Below are positions 46,099-64,000 of a stretch of DNA of 64,000 bases, one piece after another. The translations under genes were made by a program, and so were the position numbers. Source of the DNA: Syngnathus acus (lineage: Eukaryota > Chordata > Actinopteri > Syngnathiformes > Syngnathidae); NCBI RefSeq assembly GCF_901709675.1, contig NC_051103.1, positions 5,875,501 to 5,939,500 on the forward strand. Reading direction: 5' to 3'. The notes below the pieces were generated by a model. The model was not told the origin of the DNA. It was given only the letters and a program-made list of their open reading frames with translations, and searched no databases. How positions within the stretch are numbered: position 1 is the first letter of the stretch; every line of letters starts with the position of its first letter.

Positions 46099-48451
46099 GA
46101 TGAGTTTGGATTTGCTCACATGACGTGTCTTCTTGTAGAGAACAAACCAAAGAAGGAATTGATTCGCATGCTGCAGCAGATGGGTTACGACTCGGACCCA
46201 GTCAAAACTTGGAAACAGGGTAGCGGCAAGGTAAAGCCCCAGGAAGAAAGTTCTTTCGGTCTTATTTACACTTTCGTGCTATAAATAGCCTGTGGCATCA
46301 TTTAGAATGAGGAGCAAGCAGAGGAGGATCAGGAGGAAGCTCCAGAGGAGGACACCAGCGGTCCCGACTACAATTACCTGCTAAGCATGCCCATGTGGTA
46401 CTTGACCAAGGAGAAGAAGGAGGAGCTGTGCAGGCAGAGAGATGCCAAGGTGAGCCTCTCGCCTGCACACTGAATGTCATCTTTTGGTGCTTTTGCTGAC
46501 TTTTCGTCCTGCCGCCACTACGCTGCAGATGACAGAGTTGAACGTGCTGAGCAACAAGACTCCGGTGCGCCTGTGGGAAGACGACCTGACTGCGTTTTTG
46601 GAAGAACTCGATGTAATCACTCTTTGAATTAAAAAAAAAAAAAAAGTGAAAAGAAATCATACTTTAAAAACCGCACCTTAATTTTGTGACTTAATTCTAA
46701 CGTTGCTTTTTCACCTCAGCGCGTTGAAGCCAAGGAGAAGGAGGATGCCAAGATGCCCGTGGCAAAGACTTCCAAAGGCAAAGCGGTGAAGATGAAGGCC
46801 AAAGTGGTCACCCTGCCCACGCCGCAGGGTCGCCGCATCATCCCGCGCATCACCAGTGCCATGAAAGCCGAGGCGAGCAAGAAGGCCGACCTCAAGAGAA
46901 GCCGAAAAGACAAGGTCCGAGTCTTTAGGCAAGAGAGTCCCAATTTGACAGAGCCAGGAACACATTTCTAAATTGTGCATTTGCAGACCGACGACGTGAA
47001 CACAAAGATAGATTTTGGGGATGGTGACCAAGAAGATGACCTGTCTCCTCCCCTGGCAAAGAAATTAAAAACAAGCTCACAGGGCAAAGGTGGGAACGGC
47101 TGCTCCACTACAGAAAAGAAACCTTGAAATTGGATTCCATTCCATACTTACTGTGCTGTGCCTCGTTTTTATTGCAGGGTCAAAGACGGGCAAGCAGACC
47201 ACCCTTCACTTCAAGCCGGTTGCCAAGAAGGCCAAGAAGAGTCTGACATCGGATGAGGAGAGTGAGAGCTGGTCTGAGAATGAAATGGAGGTTGAGGATG
47301 TTGCTGCACCAAGAGAGAAAATTCAACGCAAGACCAAAGGTATATATTTAGTGGTTGTTTTTTTGTTTTGTTTTTTACTTGGTAGGAGAAAGGAAAAGGT
47401 GTCAAAATGGCTGGCCCAAAAAAAAAAAGGATAGAAAATAACATTACAAATTATCCCGCTCGTCAAACCTTACTCTCATATGCTACTTTTTATTTTCAGT
47501 CGCCAAGAAGTACATGTCTGATAGCGATGATGAGTTTGATGACTGCGTGAAGATTAAAGCTAAAAAACGGATTGGTGCCATCAGCGACGACGATGACGAC
47601 GATAGCTTTGCTCCAAACCTCGACGGCTCGAATGAAAGTGACCTGGACTCCCCCAAAGCGCCTGAGCCACCGTAAGTAGAAGACAATAAAGAGTGGCGGT
47701 TTGATAGATTTTGCTGCCAATGTATTATTTTGTCCTCCACAGGAAGAAAGTGACAAAGGCTAAATCAACAGCCAAGAAACAACTTGGAAGCAAATCGATC
47801 GGTAAGTATCGTCTCCGGTTTTCTCATGCTTGACTATCTGGACGTTCTAATCGATGGATCGTTGACAGCTCAGTCAGACAAGCAAGAGGCTGCGCCAAAG
47901 GCTCCAGTTCAGCGCAAGACCAAAGCGGCTGCTCCCAAGAAAGCTGCAGGTTCGAAGACAGTCCACGATTGAAAATTTGCTTTCAAATGACATGATGTGT
48001 TTCAATCTTTTTTTTTTTTTCCTCTCTCTCTCTTTCTTTCAGATGTTAAGCAGCCGTCCATCATGGATGCTCTGTCCAAACAAAAACCTTCAGCGTCCAA
48101 GAGTATTCCCTCGTTTGACTCCAGCGACTCGGAGCCCAAAGTGCAGAAGGCCAAGTCGGCCCCCAAACGTAAACAAATCCAAAGTGACTCTGACAGTGAC
48201 GTGGCGGACCTCAAGTCCCGCCTTAAGGCCAAATCAACCGCAGTAGCAAAGGTTTGTGTCTGAAAGGGGGGGGGCGGGGTCACCTATCATCGACACGATC
48301 GTCCACGCTAACGCTTTCTCTCCCTTGATAGAAAAAAGCAAGCAAGTGGAGCGATGAGGAAAATGCTGCTCCAGTGCCACCTCGCAACATGCTCAGCAGA
48401 GCTAAGAAGCCCGTTTGTTACGGCTTTGACTCCGATTCCGAGTCTGACTAA
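40318..48451 (+). CDS. top2a: DNA topoisomerase II alpha
   Basis: A gene of more than 30 exons, starting with the small exon 40318-40335 (MDVPLK) and ending GFDSDSESD, roughly 1,500 residues. It has the GHKL ATPase domain (IWNNGKGIPVVEHKVEK, GGRNGYGAKLCNIFSTKF), the TOPRIM domain (ILTEGDSAKTLAVSGL; the metal-binding DQDQDGSHIKG is assembled over the exon junction near 43522), and the winged helix with catalytic tyrosine in SPRYIFTML (Tyr codon 44952-44954). Next come the GTGWASKIPN tower region, a coiled-coil gate and a long charged C-terminal domain containing KQTTLHFKP. The alpha rather than beta form is supported by that C-terminal motif, the CCAAT-box promoter and the neighbouring gjd3. 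The enzyme passes DNA duplexes through double-strand breaks for chromosome decatenation. The segment LLNNNYDDNQ differs from the LKFLYDDNQ I expect. Poly(A) signal 48576-48581. Confidence 0.96.
46066..46090. repeat. (GT)n microsatellite in a top2a intron
   Basis: A run of about 12 GT units directly follows the donor of a late top2a exon. It is a simple-sequence repeat. Confidence 0.9.
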
Positions 48452-48581
48452 AACAGTGTTCATTTACTCTCATTTTGTATTTTACTGTTCAACATGATTT
48501 TATGTTGAGTTTTGAAACGGTAATGTTTAAATGTTTTTACTTGTTCTAACTTTTTTGTTGCTTTACTGTTTCCAAAATAAA

Positions 48582-49212
48582 GAAGAAAACATTGCCTTAT
48601 TTGAAATGCTTTCAGAATAAATTACAGAATGTCTTCTGCATGTCCCATAGCTATAAATATTTTTAGATTGCCATCCTGTGCTCTCAAACAGGCTTTTCCT
48701 GCCTGGAGGAATTCTTTCTTTGCACCGCCAGACTGCGTCATATGTGACCAGTGCCAAATAGGCCCAAACAGGAATTGAGCAAAGTGCCTCCGCCCGCTCA
48801 ATTACAAGCGCTTGCACCCTCCAGTCAGCGCCTTTTCCTGTCAAGATTGGAAAGTGGACATTGTCAATTAGGCAAGAAGTTCCAGGGGAAGAAGACAACT
48901 CTGGCCAAAATGAGGAGTTCCGAGGCTGGCGAGGACGTGAAAGGTAGGCTGACTTGTCAACAATCTCAGACAAAGCTTTCTTTCTGTTTTCTTTTTAAAC
49001 CGAAAGCAAGCTGGCGTCATCTTTGACATCCCTTTATTGTTTTATTCCTCGTGTGTTTCGTTTCTAGACCTTTGGAATATGAACCGGTGTAAATGTTAGA
49101 TGAGGGATGACTCTCAGCCTGAATAAAAAGGCGTTTCGGTACTTCGCAATCGCCGGCGGAGACCAGATTGAGACAGTGGACTCGTTGGCAGAGGACCTAA
49201 AATTGCACAGTC
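48582..49212. other. Intergenic top2a-gjd3 and gjd3 5' region
   Basis: No coding gene. A donor-like site occurs near 48942 (GACGTGAAAG|gtaggc) and could belong to a non-coding gjd3 exon. A pyrimidine-rich acceptor-like site is near 49067. Confidence 0.35.
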
Positions 49213-49998
49213 ATGGGGGAATGGAGTTTTCTCAGCGGACTCTTCGACCACCTCCAGGCCCACTCGCCCATGCTGGGTCGGTTCTGGCTCTTTCTTATGT
49301 TGATCTTTAGGATCTTGATCCTGGGCACGGTGGCCAGTGACATGTTCGAGGACGAGCAGGAGGAGTTTGCCTGCAACACGCTCCAGCCGGGTTGCAAGCA
49401 GGTGTGCTACGACCAGGCCTTCCCCATCTCCCAGTACCGCTTTTGGGTCTTTCACATCGTGCTCATCGCCACGCCATCGCTGCTCTTTATCACGTACGCC
49501 ATGCATCACCACAACAAGAAACCCGGCGGCTCCGAGGGGACTCCAAGCTACCGAGAAAACCGCAAATTCCAGAGGATCTACATCGTCCACGTGGCCTTTC
49601 GCTTGTTCGCCGAGGTCGGCTTTCTGGTGGGCCAGTGGTGGCTTTACGGCTTCAAGGTGGAGGCCCAATATCCCTGCGACCGCTTCCCTTGTCCCTACAC
49701 CGTGGACTGCTTCACCTCGCGCCCGGCCGAGAAAACCGTCTTCCTCGTTTTCTACTTTACCGTCGGGGTCCTGTCCGCCTTCTCCAGCTGTTTGGAACTT
49801 CTCTACAGCTCCGTCAAGTGGTTCTGTCGCAGGCGAAAGCATTTCAGCGCCCACAGCTACAAACCCGGGGCACCGTCAGTGTCGGAAAGCACGCTTGGCA
49901 ACGGGAGACCAAGGATGAAGGTCCGCAAGAAGAGGAATGGAGCAGCTTCCAATTACAGAAATGACAAAAAGATAAACGGCAAGACTTTTGTGGTGTGA
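49213..49998 (+). CDS. gjd3: Gap junction protein, delta type (connexin), probably GJD3
   Basis: Intronless frame of 261 residues with full connexin topology: MGEWSFL start, four membrane helices, and both extracellular loops with the invariant three cysteines. Loop 1 reads CNTLQPGCKQVCYDQAFPIS (C-x6-C-x3-C) and loop 2 reads CDRFPCPYTVDCFTSRPAEK (C-x4-C-x5-C). The short basic C-tail ends GKTFVV. Connexins form hexameric hemichannels that dock into gap junctions for electrical and metabolite coupling. The MGEW start and the overall similarity to the delta group, plus its position directly downstream of top2a as in human, point to GJD3 (Cx31.9 group). Other delta connexins cannot be excluded without a tree. 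Poly(A) signal 50242-50247. Confidence 0.85.
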   Translation: MGEWSFLSGLFDHLQAHSPMLGRFWLFLMLIFRILILGTVASDMFEDEQEEFACNTLQPGCKQVCYDQAFPISQYRFWVFHIVLIATPSLLFITYAMHHHNKKPGGSEGTPSYRENRKFQRIYIVHVAFRLFAEVGFLVGQWWLYGFKVEAQYPCDRFPCPYTVDCFTSRPAEKTVFLVFYFTVGVLSAFSSCLELLYSSVKWFCRRRKHFSAHSYKPGAPSVSESTLGNGRPRMKVRKKRNGAASNYRNDKKINGKTFVV

Positions 49999-50249
49999 CT
50001 ATGAGTCATAAACACGTTGTTGGCACGCCAGGCGAAGACAAGGAAACAAAAAACACGACGTTAAGACTGCTGCTTTAGTCTTTTATGGCTTTCACTGTTG
50101 ACTAGTTTGAGTTTCGCCCTTCCTGAGAATCATTGAGAATATCATTTTGGGCCGTGGCGTCGCGTATCTCAAATGTTATGTTTTGACTTCCGGCGTAACA
50201 GCGGCATCAGAGAAAAACATCAACTTCCCAATTCTTGAGAAAATAAAAA

Positions 50250-51410
50250 TAGATAATTTGACTTCCTCTCTTGAATATTGTTTTTAAATTGCATTTTACA
50301 GGTTACCAGAAAATGTTTTGTTCATCCATCCATCATTCATTCATGCATTCCTGCTCAGAGGCTCAGTCAAAGCAAAGAGGCTTAACTTAAATTTCGGTGG
50401 GCTTAGCGGGGGAAAATAAAAACATGTTGAGTAGCAGCTATTGCATTGCTGAATTTTGCTGCATTACATAACACCATTTTGTAAGTAAAGTATTACGAAA
50501 AAATAGTTTCAAGTAACAAAAGATCAGAGGACAGCCGGTTCTGAGAACTATTCGGATTATCTGAGCACATGCGATGGTTGCAACAAAACAAAGTGGAAAG
50601 GTCGTGGATGTTTCCAGGTGACCTCTGCAAGGGCTTGGACTGAAAGTCCCGTCAGATGCGCGCTGACCAGAGTAGCCGCATCAGCACCCAAGCTCCATCT
50701 GAGAGGTTGCTGGGGATTAAAAAGGTCGATGCTGCGTGTTAGATGGATCAGGGAGGGGATCAAGCAAAAGTTACGTCACGGGGTGTTTGTTTATCACTAA
50801 TCAGTCGCTCCTGCCAAATGGAATGCAAACTAAAACACTGTTTTTGGGAGAAGTGTCAATTCTCAATACAAGTCAAGTTGAGTTACTAAAAGTATTTTAT
50901 TGCTTCCACCACATGCCAGGTCATGGATTTGTAACATATTAGCCATCACATCTAATCAGCATAGTGAAGATGATAGATGTGCTCCAAATTAAATGGCTCC
51001 ATTTGGATTCATCTGTGTCGGAAGGTCAGCCTGTCCGCCACGGGTTACTTCACCTTGCGTGCTTCCTACACGCCATCGTGACACTCGGATTCCATTTTCT
51101 CTCCCAAAAAGCAATTGTGAAAGGAAGCGTGACGTCAGATGACTTTTAGAGGACTCTTATCAAACGGCCGGCCTTCTCCAATCTCTTTATCCTGACGCTC
51201 CTCCAAATCCAAGGCAGATGTGCTTCCTTAATCCAAAACGTTTCATCTGCCATAATGCATTTTTTTTTTTTCCATTTTGCAAAATCACATCACCGGAACA
51301 TCCATAGATCATCGCACTGCTTCTATTATACAACCAATATTATGCAATTTTATTTTTTTTCTCGTGAGGGTGGCATGTTATCAAATTGACATAACTGATA
51401 CTCTAAAACT
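50250..51410. other. Intergenic gjd3-cabp5, no assignable gene
   Basis: Only short open frames and A/T runs were found. The right part merges into the cabp5 3'UTR, whose minus-strand AATAAA is at 51417-51422. Confidence 0.5.
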
Positions 51411-51588
51411 ACTTCATTTATTGCACCTGCGTCTACTTATATGAGATATAATTGTACCGTGGTTACCACCGACACGCTCTGTTTAGCCCTTTAAATACAG
51501 TACGCACAAAATAAACAGTAGCGTGAGGAGTTTGAACGGGATTGGACAAAATGATTCGCAGAGGTGAGTCGTCGGTTGACCTCCAAAG

Positions 51589-52564
51589 TCACTGATGCGA
51601 CATCATCTGGACAAACTCTGTGGAAGACAGCCAAAATGAAATCAGACCAGAACGGATTACACACGTTTCAATTCATTTCAATGGGGATCTGATATTTGGT
51701 TAAATGGAAGCAAACTCAAGTCCACTCCTAAGGCCAGAATGTTTGTACCTTCGAAGTCTACTGTGCCATCTCCGTTGTCATCGGCTTCTTTGACGATGGC
51801 GTCGATCTCTCGCCGACTCATGTGCTCCCCCATTAACTTTATCATGGCTGACCGCAGCTCTTCCGTGGTGATCTCCCCGTCGCCGTCTGCGTCGAACTAG
51901 AAAAAGAGACGAGCAGGTCAGGGTGCAATTTAGATGAAGATGGTTTTCTTTTACAATGAAATTAGAGGTGTGACCTCTTTAAAGGCGTTTTTCAACTCCT
52001 TCACGCCAATCATGCCGGCTGTTTCCGCCAGAAGTTTGGGTGCCATCAGATCCACAAAATCATCAAAGTCCACTCGACCACCAACTGCAGGATGAAAAGA
52101 AATCATCAACTTTTTCTGATGACACTATTTTAATATTGACCATGAGGGTGTTAATTAATCGATGCTATGTAACTCACGGTTCATGTTGATGTTTTGGCTC
52201 AGCTCGATGAGCTCCATCTCGGTGGGCATGTAGCCCATGGTCCTCATCAGGTTTCCCAGGTCCTTACAGCTGATCAGGCCATCCTTGTCCTTGTCAAATT
52301 CATTGAACGCATCACGCAGCTCTGCACAAAAGAACACCAAATCCCTCAGCCGGCCGCACGGCCACTGAACCAGAAAACCGCCGCTGAGAAAGTATGTTGA
52401 TGCGGCTTACCTTCTATCTCATCGTCGGCCAGGTCCCTTGACTGCACAGGCGGAAGAAAAATGGCAAAATGTGAACAAGCATATATGGACAGGGACAGCT
52501 TTACAAATATACTCACAATATTTTTCCCGCCTCGCAAGAAAATGCACGCTTGTCCCAAGCTCAT
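51589..52564 (-). CDS. cabp5: Calcium-binding protein of the CaBP family, CaBP5-like
   Basis: Six exons, 52564-52517, 52441-52411, 52321-52178, 52084-51975, 51896-51749 and 51617-51589, are all in phase and give 169 residues. The start [15 protein letters not shown] matches the short PACIFLR-type N-terminus of CaBP5/CaBP1. Four EF-hands follow. EF1 is complete ([12 protein letters not shown]). EF2 is degenerate ([12 protein letters not shown]), the family hallmark. EF3 ([12 protein letters not shown]) and EF4 ([13 protein letters not shown]) are complete. The diagnostic [18 protein letters not shown]-like inter-hand helix is present. CaBPs are calmodulin relatives that tune CaV channels and IP3 receptors; CaBP5 is expressed in retinal bipolar cells. 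CaBP1 or CaBP2 paralogues are the main alternatives. A non-coding exon likely ends at about 52661 (minus donor). Confidence 0.8.
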
Positions 52565-52660
52565 ATCTGTCAAAGAAAACAATCGAGATGTTTATCAGTA
52601 GGCATACTAGATAATAAATAACTTCTCTGACTGAAGGGTCAGTGAACTAACACTCACTTT

Positions 52661-54331
52661 CGGCTTGTGCTGTCAGCCAATCACATCATCTGCAACCTCA
52701 ACTGTTTAAATCCGTCACTCCGTCTGGATGCTGCGATGATGAAGATGATGATGATGCAATGAAGGGTGCTGATGCTGCGGCCCAGTCTTGGTCATGTGCT
52801 GGGAGGAGTCAGCAGAGTGACTGCAGGACAGCGGGGCGGGCTTAAGCGAGGTGGATCAAATACTCTGTACTCAAGTAGAAGTACAAATACTTTTGTGAAG
52901 TCAACATTATTTATATAGCTTAATCACAGAAACGTCTCAAAGGGCTTCTCATACCCGAATTTGACAGATACTCAAATTTACTGTTGATTTTTGCTTCTCT
53001 TTGAAAAAAAAAAGAACTCAACGAATGAATAATTTAAGTTTTTTTTTAAATTATCCACTTAACCTCCATCAGTGCGGATCCACATGTTAGTCTTGATTAA
53101 CTGGCTAAGCTCTGTGTTTTCCCATCTGTGACCTTTCCACCTCTGCCTGCTTTCCTCTTATGTAAAAAAAGAGAATAATCTGTTGCATAAACGACATAAT
53201 CCGCTGGGCTATGCAATGAGTTTGCGATTATTATTTTTTTAGCCCCCACTTAGACCAAACACACTTGGACATCCGAGAGGTCGTTCCAGGTCTCATGGGC
53301 AGTGGAAAATAAAGATATCCGTAGTTGAATAAGAGGTGATTTGATGCCAATAAGCGTTTTAACCCTAAAATAGGGGCTGGCTATCCCCATAATAATCTAT
53401 ATATGAATTCAATATTTTTTCCCCAAATAAAAAATTAACATTTTATGTTTCTGTCACGTTTATTTTAATTCTTACATGAGTGCCAAACGGGGCCCATTGT
53501 ATTGCTATTCATAGTTAAACCACACGAGGGCGGTGTTTTCCCTAACACGGCTCAGGCTGCTTACGGCGAAGAAGACAACTTCCGCTTTCTTTTCCTCTCC
53601 CACCCGCTCCTCCGCCATCACGGAGTACTGAACAAAAACCAATGTCGAGCAAAATGGGGAGAAGGCGAACAGCGGAAGAAAGCCATTAACCCCCGTGACA
53701 GCACCCAGCGGAACATGGAGCAACCCCGCGGGGATTTATGACATCATTCCACGATGCGGACTTCCCAATTGGCTCCTAATGTCGCTAGAATCGCTAACTA
53801 CCGACACCGCTAATTAGCGTGCGATTGTGATAGCGGCCGCTCTTGTCGCCGCTAGCTCCGTTAGCTTGACAACCAGCCAGCTAGCTGTCACCAGCGCACT
53901 CCATGGGCCGCTTTCATTCATGTCGCCTGCAATATTCTGTCCGATTTCCCCCGGCAGTGTCAGGATGGCGACAAGTTTGAGTATCGGTGTCTGCAGGCAA
54001 AATGCAGTTTGCTCGCGCTGAGTAGGCGCACTGGGGGTGGGAGGGGGGGACCATAAAGGGGGAGTGAGACCTACATTTTTCCATCCAGGCCAGTTAGCTA
54101 GCTTTGGCTAGCTACAGTGGATACCAAAGCCACGGTAAGAAAAGCATTGCAATAATTAAATTAAGACATTAAAACCTTTTGAGTCATCGTGTGTTCTGAC
54201 GTGTTGCAGCAACATTGAAGTGTTTAATTGATGTCTGTTCATCTCTCGATGAGCATCAGTAATGTGCCAGTAAATGTAGCATATACTTTTGGATTTTTAT
54301 AAACATTACTGTGTAAATCCTGACCACCCAG
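52661..54331. promoter_or_regulatory. Divergent 5' region of cabp5 (-) and taok2 (+)
   Basis: It is bounded by a minus-strand donor near 52661 (cabp5 leader) and the taok2 ATG exon (acceptor just before 54332). A second plus-strand donor (AAAGCCACG|gtaagaaaag) near 54133 ends an inferred taok2 leader exon. Around 53740-54010 the DNA is richer in C/G. A CTCF-like word with one mismatch (CCACACGAGGGCGGTG) is at 53520-53535. No coding gene is seen. Confidence 0.45.
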
Positions 54332-54340
54332 GCGCTGGTC

Positions 54341-62664
<8,324 letters not shown>

Positions 62665-64000
62665 TCTCGGAGTCCTCAAAACCTTTTGGCTTCAGGAACA
62701 CTTTTCCGAGAGATGTTATTTTCCCCCAACTTTCCCCACTTATACTAGAGAATACTGTTAATCACTAAACAATTGGAGACCCCAAAAATCTGTGATTCTG
62801 AATGTGACACGAGTACCGCTAGTAGTACGCAGGCTCCCTCTAGTGGTACACGAAAGAATCACTACCTAAATTAATTGGATTATATTCATATTTAAGAACT
62901 GTTATTTTAATTCTGAGTAACTTAAGGCACCATTTTGAACAGGAGCTTCATTCCAATCTCAGTTTGCCTGCCTTAGGCCACGAGGACATCGGTGGACACG
63001 TGAGACAAAGCCAGGCCCCATTTTGAGCTGCATCCTGCTCCCTTTATCCACTCAGGGTGGGAGAGAGGAGAGAGGAATGTAACACAAGTCGTATAGTCTT
63101 TTTTTTTTTAAATACTTTTTAGGACTTTTTGTCTCTCTCTCTTCCCTATCAGAGCTGCAGATTGGGCAGCTGCGTCTTCTATGATGTTCTGTGTCGGAAT
63201 GGAGGAACTGAGAAGACAGCTGGGGAAGAACATGAGGCACTTTGTTGTTGTTTTTGGTGTACACACTGTACTTGTATGTAGTGTCCAGATATATAAGCAC
63301 CGTTAATTTAACCAAGAAGAAAACAAAAGAGTGGCTAAAATGAGTCTACTTGAGGCTAATTTAAAAAAAAGAAATTTAATAATTTTTTTGTGTAGGGTTT
63401 AAAAAGAAAAATGTTGCTTGGAACGTCACCAATGCCTTTAGGGATGTCATGTCATCAAAATGTGTCTTTGATGACCACAAGTGAATGTTTGTAAAGAGAG
63501 AAAAGCAGTGTAACAAAGAAGGAAGATATTAATCATTCAGGCATCCATGACGTATAGAGTATCTTAACAGACGTCACTTCAATGCATGAGCTCGATGTGC
63601 AAAAGACATTCGTAAGCGTCACCAAAACATATTTGAAAAGTAATGTAACCGTTTCACCGCGCCACATTTTTTGGATCTATATTGTACATATTTATGTGGA
63701 ATATTATAAGCCGGTTTTATAGAGTTGCGCAGATGCCGACGAGTAATTTTGATATACGGTATTGTATTCAAATCAGTGTTGAATTCCGAGATTTCAGAGC
63801 AAATGATTCCAAAATGCATTTTCTAGAGTTGTCAATATGACCGTAGGCAATCCTGATTGATTGTAGCTGTCGTCGTATCATCGCACTATTTCAACCTGCG
63901 GTTAAAAAGCTGTAAGAAGAAGAAAAAAAAAAAAAATCATATATATACTGTCGGGTTCGTGTGTGAGGTATTAATGATTATTAATAGGGGGTTATTGATA
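62665..64000 (+). other. Probable taok2 short-isoform 3'UTR and downstream DNA
   Basis: No coding gene to the right edge. A CTCF-like motif in reverse orientation (minus strand CCACTAGAGGGAGCC) is at 62832-62846. The rest is A/T-rich with short homopolymers. No clear AATAAA was placed. Confidence 0.45.

Noticed and set aside
49114-49854. 246-codon open frame on the minus strand
   Set aside because: Antisense shadow of the gjd3 connexin frame, whose cysteine pattern and helices are clearly the real signal.

Overview
The window is nuclear DNA of a bony fish (teleost, probably a percomorph with a compact genome). It shows split genes with short GT-AG introns, vertebrate-only families (G-CSF, connexin, Kir2, CaBP, MED24, LRRC3) and teleost-style microsatellites. 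Nothing in it is bacterial, plasmid or viral. All gene calls come from reading exons, splice sites and protein motifs by eye; no database search was possible.

Layout, left to right. 1-4142 (-): N-terminal 13 coding exons of katnip, running off the left edge. 6664-8270 (-): dcun1d3, head-to-head with lyrm1 (+, 10803-11425). 11.4-17.0 kb: a gene-free stretch leading to kcnj12 (Kir2.2; 5' exon near 17.4 kb, single coding exon 19558-20871). 24200-29896 (+): med24 in 25 coding exons, tail-to-tail with csf3 (G-CSF; -, 30535-32211), whose 3'UTR is rich in AUUUA motifs. 34158-34928 (-): an LRRC3-family gene, probably lrrc3c, with a distant 5' exon. 37974-39841 (-): nif3l1, sharing a short divergent promoter with top2a (+, 40318-48451). 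49213-49998 (+): a delta-type connexin, probably gjd3. 51589-52564 (-): cabp5-like, divergent from taok2 (+, 54341-62664), which fills the right end and encodes two alternative C-termini.

From general knowledge of human maps, katnip, dcun1d3, lyrm1 and taok2 lie on human 16p, whereas med24, csf3, lrrc3c, top2a and gjd3 lie together on 17q21. The window therefore joins two vertebrate linkage groups, and conserved neighbours (med24-csf3, top2a-gjd3) help name the genes.

The most interesting signals are: an nif3l1 start codon that appears to be split by an intron (AT|G); an intra-exonic donor in taok2 that chooses between a multi-pass membrane tail and a soluble tail; a perfect 38-bp inverted repeat in a med24 intron; LYRM1 carrying LYM instead of its name-giving LYR; five inverted CCAAT boxes at top2a; and a series of CTCF-like sites between genes. 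I found no convincing evidence of a wholly new system.
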